A stretch of DNA of 64,000 nt from CAVRUD01 sp963849635 (GCA_963849635.1 CAWKIA010000024.1:310001-374000); one strand, 5' to 3'; positions 25,884 through 35,934 are shown, counted from the first letter of the stretch. Numbers and translations: made by a program. The notes: a model not told the origin generated them from the sequence alone.

Positions 25884-27302
25884 CTAGTTCGACACCTTCG
25901 CTCCCTTCTGCATCCCTGATGGCGCGAACTTCGCCAGCCGCTGCAAGAGGGCATTCGGCGGCACACCCCGCTCCTCGCTGCGCTCCTTGGCATCGACCGC
26001 GGCCCGGACGATCGAGCCGCCGATGAAGCGGACTGGCTCAGGCGGGAACGTCTTGTATGGGCGGTTCCACAATCCGGTAGTGGCCCACTCGTCCTGACGG
26101 CCGAGAATGCGAGAGGCGAGGATTTTGCCGGCCAAATGAGAGGGGCCGACGCCGTTGCCGGAGTAGCCAACGCCGTAGAGAATGCGGTCGTTGCCACCCA
26201 GATCGCCGAACAGCATCTGGCCGTTCTCGGTCCGGTCGATCGGACCGCCCCAATAGTGCGTGATCGGGACATCGGCCAGATGAGGGTAGAGGCGATGGAA
26301 GCCCGCGGTGACCTCTTTGGTCCTGGCCGCACTGTCGTTGAAAGATCGAGTGACGCGTGAGGCGAGCGAGAGCGAACCGCTGCCGCGCCCGATCGCGATG
26401 CGGCCATCACGGGTCGTGCGGTAGTACTGGACCATCAACCGGGCATCGCTGATCGCCTCGCCGCCCGTCCAGCCCATCTGCTCCAGCCGCTCTGGAATTG
26501 GGGCGGTCGCGATCATGTCGCTGGAGATCACGATCATCGCCCGGCGCAGCTCCGGGAACTCGGCCATCCACCCGTTGGTCGCCATCACGACCTTGTCTGC
26601 CACGACAGACCCATTGGGGATACGCACCACCGGTGGCCGCCCGCGCTCCAGGTCGATCATCGGCGTCCGCTCCGCGATCCTGATCCCGCGTTCGATCGCC
26701 ACCCGGCGGAGGCCGCGGGCGAGCAGGGCGGGCTGCACCGTCGCGGTCGTCTGCTCCCATACCCCGGCGACGTGGGTGGCCGATCCGGTCCGATGGGCGA
26801 CCTCTTCGCGGGAGAGCCGGCGGTAGACGAAGATGCCGCGCTTCTCCGTAGCAGCGATTGCGGCCTCCCATTTCCCCACGTGGAGAGGGGTCGTCGCGGT
26901 CCAGAGCCAGCCGCCCCGGCGATAGTGAGCGTCGATACCGTTGGCGGCGCAGAACTCACCGATCTCGGTGACGGAATCAGCCGCGGCCTTGCACGTCCTC
27001 ACGCCTTCGTCTTCGCCCAAGAGGACTGTCAGAGCATCCAACTTCGGCCACCAACCCTGGGTGAAGCCGCCGTTCCGCCCGCTGGCGCCGCTGCCGCAGA
27101 GGTCCGCTTCCAGGACCAGGATGTCGAGGGTGGGATCGAGTTCACGCAGGCGCAGGGCGGTCCACAGGCCGGTGTAGCCACCGCCGACGATGCAGACATC
27201 CGCCCGGTGCGCCCCGGTCAGCGGCTCGACTTTCTCCGCCTCCGGCTCGAGCGCCAGGGCCTCCTCCAGCCAGAGCGATCGGCGGGCCGGGCATGGACAC
27301 AT
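25884..27302 (-). CDS. FAD-dependent oxidoreductase, gamma-glutamylputrescine oxidase-like (DAO family)
   Basis: 472 aa. The Rossmann FAD site DVCIVGGGYTGLWTALRL (GGGYTG at 40-45), LEADLCGSGASGRNGGF and the C-terminal YGVGYSGNGVGPSHLAGK mark a DAO-family flavoenzyme of the PuuB/OrdL type. PuuB oxidises gamma-glutamylputrescine to the aldehyde. The neighbours (two PotD-like proteins, gamma-glutamyltransferase) fit polyamine or gamma-glutamylamine use, but no PuuA/PuuC is seen. Substrate is therefore an inference. Confidence 0.8.
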   Translation of the reverse strand: MCPCPARRSLWLEEALALEPEAEKVEPLTGAHRADVCIVGGGYTGLWTALRLRELDPTLDILVLEADLCGSGASGRNGGFTQGWWPKLDALTVLLGEDEGVRTCKAAADSVTEIGEFCAANGIDAHYRRGGWLWTATTPLHVGKWEAAIAATEKRGIFVYRRLSREEVAHRTGSATHVAGVWEQTTATVQPALLARGLRRVAIERGIRIAERTPMIDLERGRPPVVRIPNGSVVADKVVMATNGWMAEFPELRRAMIVISSDMIATAPIPERLEQMGWTGGEAISDARLMVQYYRTTRDGRIAIGRGSGSLSLASRVTRSFNDSAARTKEVTAGFHRLYPHLADVPITHYWGGPIDRTENGQMLFGDLGGNDRILYGVGYSGNGVGPSHLAGKILASRILGRQDEWATTGLWNRPYKTFPPEPVRFIGGSIVRAAVDAKERSEERGVPPNALLQRLAKFAPSGMQKGAKVSN

Positions 27303-27567
27303 TGAAGTCGAGGCATGAGACCTCCGCTTGTAGCATCGACGGCGTAGCGTCCCGGCATTGTACGGGCAGTCTGCGGAGCACGCGAACTCGTCATGGTTTC
27401 CTTAACGCCGTTGGGTCGGATTGGTGGCCGACGCCCGCGTCCGCATCCCTGCCCCCGCACCCGCTATACTCGCTCCGCGTTACCGCGTTGTCCGCAGCAC
27501 ATGGCCCGCCACCGTTGTTCCTACCGGCTCGGACTGGTGGTTTCGTCCATTTTCGTGGGGGGCTGCC

Positions 27568-28952
27568 ATGACCGTCGCCCTGACCCGCAGCATCGGCGCA
27601 TTCGTCGAAGGCCTGGCGTTCGAGCACATCCCGCCGGCGGCGGTGGCGATCGCCGCGACCGGCTTCACCGACTGCGTCGCCTGCGGCCTCGCCGGCGACG
27701 CGGAGCCGGTGGTGCGGATCGTGCTCGACGCGCTGCCGACGCGGGCACACATCGGCGAGGCGACGCTCATCGCCGACGCGGATCGCGCCTCTGCGCCCGA
27801 CGCCGCGCTGGCGAATGGCGTGGCCTGCCACGTGCTCGACTACGACGACTTCGCCCTCTCCGGCCACCCGAGCACGGTGCTGGTGCCGGCAATCCTCGCC
27901 GAGGGGGAGGCGCTCGGCGCCACGGGGAGCGATGCGCTCTGCGCCTACGTCGCCGGTTACGAGACCTGGAGCCGACCTCGTCGGCCGCGACCGCGATCCC
28001 CATCACGACAAGGGCTGGCACCCGTCCGGGGTCTTCGGCGCCGTCGCCGCGGCCGCGGCGGCCGCCAAGCTGCGGCGGCTGGACGCCGAGCGGGCAAGCC
28101 ATGCCGTCGGGCTGGCGGCGTCGATGGCCGCAGGTCTGGCGGCGAACTTCGGGTCGATGACGAATCGTTCCACGCCGGGCGCGCCGCCCAGAACGGCGTC
28201 CTGGCCGCCCGCCTGGCCGCCGCGGGCATGACCGCGGCCCCCGAAGCGCTCGAGCACGCCCGGGCTTTCTGCATGCCTTCTCGCCGCGCGGGGACGTCGA
28301 TCTGGACCGGGCGCCGGCCTTCGGTCGCGAGTGGGCCATCCTGCGCTTCGGCCTCAACGTCAAGCTCTACCCGCTGGCCTACTGCTGCCAGCGCTGCCTG
28401 GAAGCGTATTCGCGCTCCTCGCCGAGCGTGCGGTGCGGCCCGAACAGGTGCGCCGCATCCGCGCGCTGATGAGCCCGACCGAGGCGGGCATCCTCAAGCA
28501 CCACCGCCCGCAGACCGGGCTCGACGCCAAGTTCAGCGTCGAGTTCGCGCTGGCCGCGGCCATCCTCGCCGGCCGGGTCGGCCTGCGCGAACTGACCGAC
28601 GAGTTCGTGCGGCGCCCCGACGTGCAGGAATTGCTCGGCGGGTCCACGTCGAGACCACCGACGACGCCGATCCCGACATGCCCACCTTCGCGCGCTTCGA
28701 GCAGGTGACGGTCGAGCTGGCGGACGGCACGACGATCGCGAGCCCGAAGGTCTACCACGCGCGCGGCTCGGCACGCCAGCCCCTCGCCGCGCGACGAGCT
28801 CTGGGAGCAAGTTCCGCGACTGCGCCGGCGCCCGCCTCGCCGAGGCGGAGGCGCGGCGCCTGTTCGACCGGCTTCAGCACCTGGCGCGGCTCGGATCGGT
28901 GACCGAGGTGCTGCGCGCGGCGGGATCACCTGCCGCACCGTCGCCGCGGTGA
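27568..28952 (+). pseudogene. MmgE/PrpD family protein, several frameshifts
   Basis: The ATG at 27568 starts a good MmgE/PrpD N terminus: TRSIGAFVEGLAFEHIPPAAV, GFTDCVACGLAG, NGVACHVLDYDDFALSGHPSTVLVPAILAE. Frame changes near 27967 (then DRDPHHDKGWHPSGVFGAVAAAAAAAKL), 28165 (SFHAGRAAQNGVLAARLA), 28262 (FSPRGDVDLDRAPAFG) and further indels toward 28650-28800 are needed to follow the family to its end (RLFDRLQHLARLGSVTEVL, stop 28950-28952). The family includes 2-methylcitrate dehydratase and aconitate decarboxylase. At least four lesions in 1.4 kb, much more than in neighbouring genes, suggest decay, although local sequencing trouble is possible. Confidence 0.72.
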
Positions 28953-29459
28953 CGGCCGCCTCCGGGAGGTCGGCGTGCCGCGGTTCGTCCCACCGACCAG
29001 GCATCGCCGCAGCCGTTTCTGCCCGGCCTCCGACGAGATCGTTTGCCACCCGGCGCAGCCACTGGCGCCGTACCGTCCCCATCGGATCCGCTCCGAAGGC
29101 GATCTCACAGGCAACCGTCGCGCTTCACCCTGCCGCCGGAGTCCGGGACCGCATGAACCGCTGCGCCCACCCCGACCGCCGATCGGCAACCGAGCTGCCC
29201 ACCGGCCATGGAAAAAGATGTCCTGGACATGGCGCGTGGCATGGCTGCTGGAGAAGATGTGGTGGCGTTGCCGAGCGGCGCGGCCCCGCGCCGCTCTGCA
29301 TGCCGACGCATAGCCCATGAGATCTCGTGCTCTGAGTTGGCCGGCAGGGGAAGTAAGCGAACTATGCGAGCTGGGCGAGACGAATGCGCTGTGCCCGAGC
29401 GCGCCGGGATCGTCTCGACCAGTCCGGCCGCTACTACCGCGGCGTTGAGGACCGCGGAA
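28953..29459. other. No convincing gene
   Basis: About 500 bp between the broken MmgE/PrpD gene and the degenerate glycosyltransferase. Open frames on both strands are Arg/Pro-rich with no recognisable family and overlap each other. It may hold the decayed 3' part of the glycosyltransferase gene. Confidence 0.4.
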
Positions 29460-30343
29460 TAGTGGGTCGTGGCTGATCCCGTTCCAGGAATTGTCGCTAG
29501 CGCCACGACGGTCTCCTGCCGTCGCTGGCCAGATCAAACCTTCCGGCCAATCGGCCTGAACACCGGCGGGGACAACCTCGATCGTGGGCGAGCCCGACGC
29601 GGCGGGCAGGAGGGTACGGACGTCGATCCCGACCTCCTGCCGCCCACCGACGATCACGGTCACCGCCGCGGTGCTGTAGAGCGTGGGCATCTGGACCTCG
29701 GGCACATATCGCCACGGTTCGGGCAGACGTCCTGGGGTGATCAACTCAGGGTGCAGTGGAGACAGCTTCCGCAACACGGTTCGCAATGCCTCATCCTCGT
29801 AAGCGACGAGGATGATTCCGGACCGCTCAGCGGAGGGCTTCCCGGCTGAGATTTCGACCGCCGGATGGGTTCCCTCGCCGATAATGAGGTCGAAGCGGTC
29901 TTCCCCAACCGGCACGGTCACCGCTTTCTCGGTGCGAGCGAGAATCTTCACCAACCGCGGCGTGTCGTAGGCGACGATCTCATCAAAGATCTCGGCGGGA
30001 GCGTCGTCCAGCAAGATCGCCGCGTCCGCCGTCGACACCTCGCGCCCGAACCAGACCGAGCGCTCTGATCCACGAGGCAAGTCGTAGGTTCGATTGAGGA
30101 TATCGGGGTAGGCCCGGCCGAAGGCGCGCATCGCGTCTCCCCCCGGGCCCGCAGGAGGTCAACGACGGCGTCGTTCCGCCGGCGCTCCAGGAACACCGCA
30201 TCGTGACCCGCCGTCGACAACGCCCGCAGCAGCGCCCGCCAGGAGGTCGCCGCCGGATTGCCCCAGTCGGAAACGATCGACTCGCCGAAGACCACCAGCC
30301 GCAGCGGCCGGGGATCGGTGCCGTTCAGCCCCATACCTGCCAT
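29460..30343 (-). pseudogene. CgeB-like glycosyltransferase, frameshifted and probably 3' truncated
   Basis: The start LRLVVFGESIVSDWGNPAATSWRALLRALSTAGHDAVFLERR is typical of glycosyltransferases of the CgeB/GT4-like group. A base missing from the G/C run near 30140 shifts the frame; restoring it joins VDLLRARG to DAMRAFGRAYPDILNRTYDLP. The middle, with FDEIVAYDTPRLVKIL, GPL-like PLHPELITPGRLPEPWRYVP and MPTLYSTAAVTVIV, follows. After about WPATAGD (29490) homology fades, and the nucleotide-sugar-binding C terminus is missing or scrambled. Assignment rests on pattern memory of the family's N terminus and is moderate. Confidence 0.45.
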
Positions 30344-30367
30344 GTCTGTCCCAACCTGTTGGTTTCG

Positions 30368-31954
30368 CTAGAACCCAAGTGCGGCGCCATCTGCCCGGGG
30401 ATCGGCGCCGCCGCGCAGCAATCCGGTCGCGGGATCGCGCAGGATCATCTGGGCGTGCCCCATGGACCCATCGAAGCGCCGGGTGCCCTCGACGACGTGG
30501 CCAAGACCGCGCAGCCCTTGTCGTGTCTCCGCGGAGATGCCATCCTCGACCGTCACCAGAGTTAAAGGATCGCCTGGTCCGCCGCCCGCCACCCAGCGCG
30601 GCGCCTCAATCGCCTCCTGCGGCTCCATGCCGAAATCGACCAGATCGGTCACAAGCTGGAGGTGCACCTGGGCCTGGGCGTCGCCGCCTTGGGTTCCGAT
30701 CGGACCCCAAAGGTTGCCGTCTCGGTAGAGCATCCCAGGCATCAGGGTGTGTAGGGTGCGCTTGCCTCCGGCGAAGGAGTTCGGGTGGCCGTCCTCCAGC
30801 TGGAAGTAGGCCCCTCGGTTCTGAAGCACGATTCCCGTCCCCGGCACCACGATTCCTGAGCCGAAGTCCATGAAGATGCTCTGGATCATCGAGGCGGCAT
30901 TGCCGTCTCGATCGACGGCGCAGAGGTAGACCGTGTCGCCATGCGCGGTCGGGCCACCGCCCGAGGCGCGGACCGGATCGTAGTCCGCCCACAGCTCATT
31001 GGCGTAGGCATCTGAGAGTAGATGGTCTACGTCGATCGCGGCGAACTCGGGGTCACCAAGGCGAGCATCGCGGACGGCGAAGGCGCGCTTTTTGGCCTCG
31101 ATGAGCGGATGGAGATGCGCGGTGCTGCCCCACTCTCCGAGGGTCACCTGCTTGGCCAGGTTCAGGCTGAGAAGAGCCGTCATGCCCTGAGAGTTCGGCG
31201 GCATGCCGGCGACGGTTACGCCCCGGTAGTCGATCTCAATTGGCTCGACCCACTGGCCGCGATGCCCGCTGAAGTCCTCGCCCGTGAACGCTCCACCGAG
31301 GGCATCGGACGTGGCAACGATCCGCTCGGCGATCTCCCCCTCGTAGTAGACATCACGTCCCTTTGTGGCGACCGTCTCGAGCGATCGTGCCAGGTCGGCC
31401 AAAACAAGTCGATCACCTGCTTTGGGCGGCGAGCCGCCCGGAAGATAGATCGAGGCGGCGTAGGGATCGGCACCGAGCATCGAGGCCGCGTGGGCGATGC
31501 CGCCCGCCAGCCGGGCCGAGACTGGAAATCCATCGCGGGCGTATCCGATAGCCGGTTGCAGGAGACGATCGAGTCCCAGGCGACCAAACCGCTCCGCGAT
31601 CTGGGACCAGGCATCGACGGTCCCGGGGACGGTCACCGCATGGATCCCTCGAACGGGCATCTGCTGGTGCCCGCTCTTCCGGATTGCCTCCGCGCTGGCT
31701 GCCCGCGGCGTTCGCCCAGAGCCGTTGAGGGCGTGCAGCGTTCCGGTGGCCGCCTCGTGGTAGAGCAGGAAGCAATCGCCGCCGATGGAGGTCTGGTCGG
31801 GGTAGACCACGGTCAGGACCGCGTTGGCGGCGATGACGGCGTCGGCGGCGGTTCCGCCCTCGCGCAGCACCTCGAGCCCGGCCGCACTGGCGAGGTAGTG
31901 CGAACTCGCCACGATCCCGTTGAACGCCAATGTGGTCGGCCTACCGGTTTGCAT
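30368..31954 (-). CDS. ggt: Gamma-glutamyltransferase
   Basis: 528 aa from the ATG at 31954, preceded by GGGGG; a frame from 31990 adds 12 residues without a site. Features are IVASSHYLASAAGLEVLREGGTAADAVIAANAVL, PDQTSIGGDCFLLYH, PPNSQGM, and the Thr nucleophile in AHGDTVYLCAVDRDGNAAS (T341), where the proenzyme would self-cleave into large and small subunits. MIQSIFMDFGSGIVVPGTGIVLQNRG is also diagnostic. There is no signal peptide, so the enzyme is probably cytoplasmic, as in many environmental members acting on gamma-glutamyl compounds other than glutathione. Confidence 0.88.
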   Translation of the reverse strand: MQTGRPTTLAFNGIVASSHYLASAAGLEVLREGGTAADAVIAANAVLTVVYPDQTSIGGDCFLLYHEAATGTLHALNGSGRTPRAASAEAIRKSGHQQMPVRGIHAVTVPGTVDAWSQIAERFGRLGLDRLLQPAIGYARDGFPVSARLAGGIAHAASMLGADPYAASIYLPGGSPPKAGDRLVLADLARSLETVATKGRDVYYEGEIAERIVATSDALGGAFTGEDFSGHRGQWVEPIEIDYRGVTVAGMPPNSQGMTALLSLNLAKQVTLGEWGSTAHLHPLIEAKKRAFAVRDARLGDPEFAAIDVDHLLSDAYANELWADYDPVRASGGGPTAHGDTVYLCAVDRDGNAASMIQSIFMDFGSGIVVPGTGIVLQNRGAYFQLEDGHPNSFAGGKRTLHTLMPGMLYRDGNLWGPIGTQGGDAQAQVHLQLVTDLVDFGMEPQEAIEAPRWVAGGGPGDPLTLVTVEDGISAETRQGLRGLGHVVEGTRRFDGSMGHAQMILRDPATGLLRGGADPRADGAALGF

Positions 31955-32039
31955 CGATCCCCCAATGACGCTGTGGGACAAGGCTGTCACCCAGTGGGGG
32001 GAGACGGAATGGGAGCGTTCGTCGTTCTCCTCTCCCCCT

Positions 32040-32099
32040 CAGGGCGCTAGCCCTGTCCCTCACAGCCCGCAGGGCTGTCCCCTCAAAGCGTTAGCTTTG
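32040..32099. repeat. Array of three mini-hairpins
   Basis: Three short inverted repeats in a row: CAGGGC-GCTA-GCCCTG (32040-32055), ACAGCCC-GCA-GGGCTGT (32062-32078) and CAAAGC-GTTA-GCTTTG (32084-32099), each separated by a pyrimidine spacer of the form TCCCTC / CCCCTC. They fill the gap between the M24 peptidase stop and the downstream ggt start. They could be a terminator array or a dispersed repeat. Confidence 0.6.
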
Positions 32100-32103
32100 C
32101 CCC

Positions 32104-33318
32104 CTATACCAGATACAGCGCCCGCTGTGGCGCCGTCAGGAACTCGCACCCGCTCTCAGTTACGACCACATTCTCCTCCAACCCGATGCCACCGGTACAC
32201 GGCTCCAGGGTAAAGACCATTCCCTCCTCGACCACTCCGGCCGAGCGTGCTCCGTAGCGCGGATTGTTCGGCCCAAGGAGCATACCGCCGTCGTGGGCGC
32301 GGCGCCCGACCTGGTGCCCGAGGGCGTGGGTGTACGCGTAGCCGCGTTCCGCGATCACCGCGCGCACCGGCGAATCGATGTCCCACCCAACGACGCCAGG
32401 CTTCAGGAGATCGGCCGCCATCTGGATGCCATCGCGCACCGCCTCGAAGGCGTGGACGTAATCCGCGGGCGCTGCCTTTTCGCCGGGGCGCAGGAGGTAC
32501 CAGGTGCGTTGCAGATCTGAAGCGTACCCCTCGGAGATGATGCCGAAGTCGACCCGCAGACCGTCCCCCGCCTCGATAACGGTCGCACCCGGGGCGGAAT
32601 GGCCGCCGGCGCTCTTGGTCGAGGCCACCGAGGGGCACCACCCGGCCTCCCAGGAGGGAACGACGTCGTAGGTCGTCATTCGCTCGCGGATGATGCCGGC
32701 GACATCGGCTTCGGTCAGCCCCGGCTTGAGCATGCCGGTCAGGTCGTCGAAGATCCGCTGCGTGATCGCGCAGGCGCGGCGCATCCGCTCGACCTCTTCC
32801 GGAATCTTGCGGGCTCTGACCCTGCCCGCCACCGGCTCGGCGGAGACGAGCGCACCGGCGAATCCGGCCGGCTCCAGCATGTCGCGCAGCATCAGATAGA
32901 GGCCGTGGGTCAGGCCGTCGACGCCGTGGTCGACGACGCTGATGTTGATGCCGATCCTCGCCGGCTTGCGCTCACTGAGCACGCCCGCGATTGGCTCGCG
33001 CCAATCGGTGCTGTAGGAGACGACCCGGTCGAAGGCGCCTTCGACCTGGCTCATGTCCGAATCAGAGACCACCGCCACACTTGGACCATCGGCGAAGAGC
33101 ATCAGCCCGGAGGTGCCGACCAGATAGTCGCCGCCCATCACGAAGGGCAGGAGTGGATCGGAGCCTTCGCGCTGGAAGGTGAGCCAGCAGTCGAGCTCAT
33201 GCTCGTGCATCAGGGCCACGGCCTGGGCGTGCTTACCGGCGACCAGATCGAGGCGCATCCGGTGCTCTTCGGTCAACTCCGGGGTGTCCAGTTTGCCGGC
33301 TGCGGCGGCCTCGGCCAC
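32104..33318 (-). CDS. M24 family metallopeptidase (Xaa-Pro aminopeptidase type)
   Basis: 404 aa from a GTG at 33318 with GGAGGA 7 nt upstream. Creatinase-like N domain (about 25-165), then the pita-bread fold with metal ligands: D in LRVDFGIISEGYASD, second D in SDLQRTW, H in ALGHQVGRRAHDGG, E in VFTLEPC and E in GLEENVVVTE. The family removes N-terminal residues before Pro (Xaa-Pro aminopeptidase, prolidase) or acts as creatinase; sequence alone does not decide. Same strand as ggt and upstream of it, so a shared role in small peptide or gamma-glutamyl compound breakdown is plausible. Confidence 0.85.
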   Translation of the reverse strand: MAEAAAAGKLDTPELTEEHRMRLDLVAGKHAQAVALMHEHELDCWLTFQREGSDPLLPFVMGGDYLVGTSGLMLFADGPSVAVVSDSDMSQVEGAFDRVVSYSTDWREPIAGVLSERKPARIGINISVVDHGVDGLTHGLYLMLRDMLEPAGFAGALVSAEPVAGRVRARKIPEEVERMRRACAITQRIFDDLTGMLKPGLTEADVAGIIRERMTTYDVVPSWEAGWCPSVASTKSAGGHSAPGATVIEAGDGLRVDFGIISEGYASDLQRTWYLLRPGEKAAPADYVHAFEAVRDGIQMAADLLKPGVVGWDIDSPVRAVIAERGYAYTHALGHQVGRRAHDGGMLLGPNNPRYGARSAGVVEEGMVFTLEPCTGGIGLEENVVVTESGCEFLTAPQRALYLV

Positions 33319-33407
33319 GGTGCGTTCCTCCCACGACTTGACTGACGACTCATCCCAAAACGGCCGCCATTGTCGCAGGTCATCCCCATCCAGGTTGTAT
33401 TCGCGCG

Positions 33408-34118
33408 CTAGTCCATTGGCTGGATCGGCGGGCTGTCGCCACCGCCGTCATCATCATCGTCATCGTTGTTGTTGTTGTTGGATGACTGGTTGCCGGGGCT
33501 GAGCGAGTCGTTCTGGTCGCTTGCCTCGCGCTGGGAAAAGTTGCCGCCATTGCCGACCTGCTGAGCGCCGCTACCCGGCGATCCGACCGTGAAGACCGTG
33601 GAGTAGAGCCATTCCTCGTCGTCCTCGCCTGGATTGAAGATCAGCCAGATCGGGTAGTCGCCAGGGGCCAGGCTACCGTCCAACTGCACGGGAATCGCCA
33701 CCCACCCGGCCCCCCCCCGGCGTCCACATCGACCTCGTTGTAGGCGAGCACATTGTGCTGGTCGCTGGTGTCCCGCAGCGCCGCGGCCATCTTGCCTTCG
33801 CGCCGCCCGCTCAACTGAGCACAGAGATAGATCGTACCCGCGTTGGAGGCGAATCCCTCATACTCGCCGACCGGACTGCCGTCACCGTTGACCTGGTTGG
33901 TCAGAACCAGGGAAGCGACTGCCGGCGGGCCGGGCGGGATCGGCGTCGGTGTGCCCTGGGCGACCATCGTGGCGATGTAGGTCGCCTGTCGCCCGGCGAC
34001 CACCGATTCGGCCGTCTCGTCGTCATCCCGGGCCCGCTCGGCCTCCCGAGCGGATCCGGACGAACAGGCCGCCAGGGTTACAAGAAGAAAGGCACAGAGG
34101 ACAAGTCCAGATACGCTT
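33408..34118 (-). pseudogene. Lipoprotein of unknown function with Asn/Asp-rich tail, frameshift in a C9 tract
   Basis: The N-terminal part reads as a signal with lipobox (LLVTLAACSSGS, near 34070), then AEIR-like charged residues, a PTPIPPGPP linker and LVLTNQVNGDGSPVGEYEGFASNAGTIYLCAQLSGRREGKMAAALRD. The frame breaks at a run of nine C (33710-33718); in the next frame the protein goes on with VAIPVQLDGSLAPGDYPIWLIFNPGEDDEEWLYSTVFTVG and ends in a low-complexity Asn5-Asp6 tail. No ATG/GTG precedes the signal in frame, so the start is unresolved, perhaps through a second indel. A surface-exposed, secreted protein is likely; I recognise no named family. Confidence 0.5.
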
Positions 34119-34282
34119 CGGAGACTAAACCCAAGACGGCCAGATCTCCAGACACCCTGACGCGTCCGCGCACCCTGGCCCTCACGATTCTCCGAGAAAA
34201 ACGCCGATCCCCCCTCCCCCCTGACGCTCCGAGGGGAAGGGGATCTTCTTGGAACTTGGCTCCTGGAACTTGGCTCTCTCGT

Positions 34283-35423
34283 CTAAGCGCTGCGCGGCGG
34301 GCGGTACGGGCCAAAGGCATCCTGATACTCCTCGGCCACCTCTACGGCCACCTTGTGCACGTAGATGCGGGTGGTCGCCGGTGTGGCGTGCCCGAGGATG
34401 GTTTGGACCGTGGATTCCCGTACCCGGCGCCGGACCAGCTCCGTCGCCAAACCATGGCGGAAGGAGTGCGGCGTGACCTCGCTCTCGATCCCGGTCTCCC
34501 GGCAGAGCTCGGCGACGATATGTTCGACAGTACGGGGACTCACGGCCGTCCCCGGCACACCCAGTTATCCCGTCCGGAGAAAGCAGGGTATGCGCCGATC
34601 CCCCGCACCCGTCACCGCGGGCCGTCCAGTACGCCACAAGTGACTCAGCAGTCTCGGCATCGAAGTGGACGGTCCGGCTCTTGCCGCCCTTCGCCCGGTA
34701 GATGCTGGCCTGTCCTTCGGCCAGATCGACATCGCGGCGGCGCAGGGCGCACAGTTCGGAGACGCGCACCCCGGTGCGGAACAAGAAGAGCACCATCGCC
34801 TTCACCTTGAGCCGGCGCAGCTCCGCTTGCGGCCTGACGGCCGGATGCCCGTCGCGGATGTAGGCCACGATCTGCTCGAGGTCAAGGAGCTTCACATCGG
34901 GCGGAGGGGGCATGAACCGGGGCATCATCGCCGCGATCCGGACCCGCAGCCGGTCGGTCGCCAGGGTGGGGTGAAGGTCATAGGCGGCCAGGTAGGCGCA
35001 AAACTTCCGCAGGGCGGAGAGGTTATTCTGCGCGGTCCGCATCCGCGACACCTCTTCGGGTGTGCGCACGTCTTCCGGCACGAGGAGAGAGGCGAACGCG
35101 GTTACGTGGTCGGCGGTGATCGCGGTGACCGGGGCGGTGTCCGGGTCCAACCCCTCATGGTCGGTCAGGTGACGTAGGAACTTGGTGATCCCGTGCCGGT
35201 AAGTCTTTTTCGAGCGGGGCGCCAGGCGGAGATCGCCGAAGAACATCTCGACGGCGGCGCCCATGGTCACCGGTTCGTCCCGGAAATCGGGTTCGTCAGT
35301 ACCGTTCGAACTCGTGCCGTTTGCGGGTCGCGGGGCAAGCGTGTCGGGTCGAGGCGGAGGTACGGTCCCGGGCGAGCGTTCGCCGCTCACCGTGTCCGTA
35401 CGCGCCTCGTAGGTCGTCGCCAT
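34283..35423 (-). pseudogene. Tyrosine recombinase/integrase, one frameshift
   Basis: Start ATG at 35423 with GGGAGAGG upstream. SAM-like N domain (VEMFFGDLRLAPRSKKTYRHGITKFLRHLT) and catalytic domain with the first Arg in FRTGVRVSELCALRRRDVDL and beta-2 Lys in YRAKGGKSRTVHF. One extra or missing base near 34565 shifts the frame; past it come SPRTVEHIVAELC, HSFRHGLATELVRR (H-x-x-R), LGHATPATTRIYVH (His and the Tyr nucleophile). All catalytic residues survive, so the protein works if the indel is an error. Its 60-residue N-terminal Pro/Thr-rich extension is unusual. The upstream region carries two palindromes at 35458 and 35492. Confidence 0.82.
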
Positions 35424-35457
35424 CGCGCCCTCTCCCGTGCCGATCCATCGCTGCCAG

Positions 35458-35511
35458 AGTGTACGTACACTAGCCGGATAGTAGCACAGTTCAGGGTGTC
35501 CGTACACCCTG
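35458..35511. promoter_or_regulatory. Two related operator-like palindromes upstream of the integrase
   Basis: AGTGTACGTACACT (35458-35471) is a perfect 14-bp palindrome, and CAGGGTGT-CCGT-ACACCCTG (35492-35511) is a perfect 8+4+8 inverted repeat. They share the core GTGTnCGTACAC and are spaced about three helical turns apart, 35 to 88 nt before the integrase ATG. A third partial copy (AGTGTACGTACT, 35961-35972) overlaps the divergent RNA promoter. Confidence 0.6.
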
Positions 35512-35934
35512 ATTGGGAGATAGGTCTGGTGCGGGCACAGCGGCCCGGGGCGAGTTCGCGCTGATCCAGGATGCAAAGGGGGCACCAAGATTCTCACTCG
35601 TTCTGCATCGGTGGAAGAATCGCCGGGGCGTACCTGTGGGTGATGACGGGACAGACCGGAGATGAGGTGCAGGTCGCCGAGCAAATTCCCAGGGCGTTGG
35701 GGACATCTGGACTATCCGCCTCACGACCATTGCCGGCGCAGGGATGGGTTCATCCAGTCGGGTGCTGGCAAAGATTGGAGTCGACTCGACTCGATCGTCA
35801 AAGCATGGCCCAGGGAAGGACCCGGTCGCCTTTGTCGACCAGAGAGCGGTCTTTGGAATGCGGTCTAGTGGGAGATCTAACCGCCCGGGAAATAGGTGGT
35901 AAAGACCTTTCTCAAAGTCGTTTCGGAAAAGGTA
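35512..35934. other. Non-coding stretch between divergent promoters
   Basis: About 420 bp without a convincing gene. The minus-strand open frame across 35491-36186 is Pro/Ser/Arg-rich, matches no family and crosses the structured RNA. The base composition is closer to 55 percent GC than in the flanking genes, hinting at separate origin. Confidence 0.45.

Noticed and set aside
28926..30131. A single 401-aa protein on the minus strand
   Set aside because: Only its first ~230 residues look like protein; the rest is Arg/Ser/Gly-rich and overlaps the end of the MmgE/PrpD gene, so only the glycosyltransferase-like part was kept.
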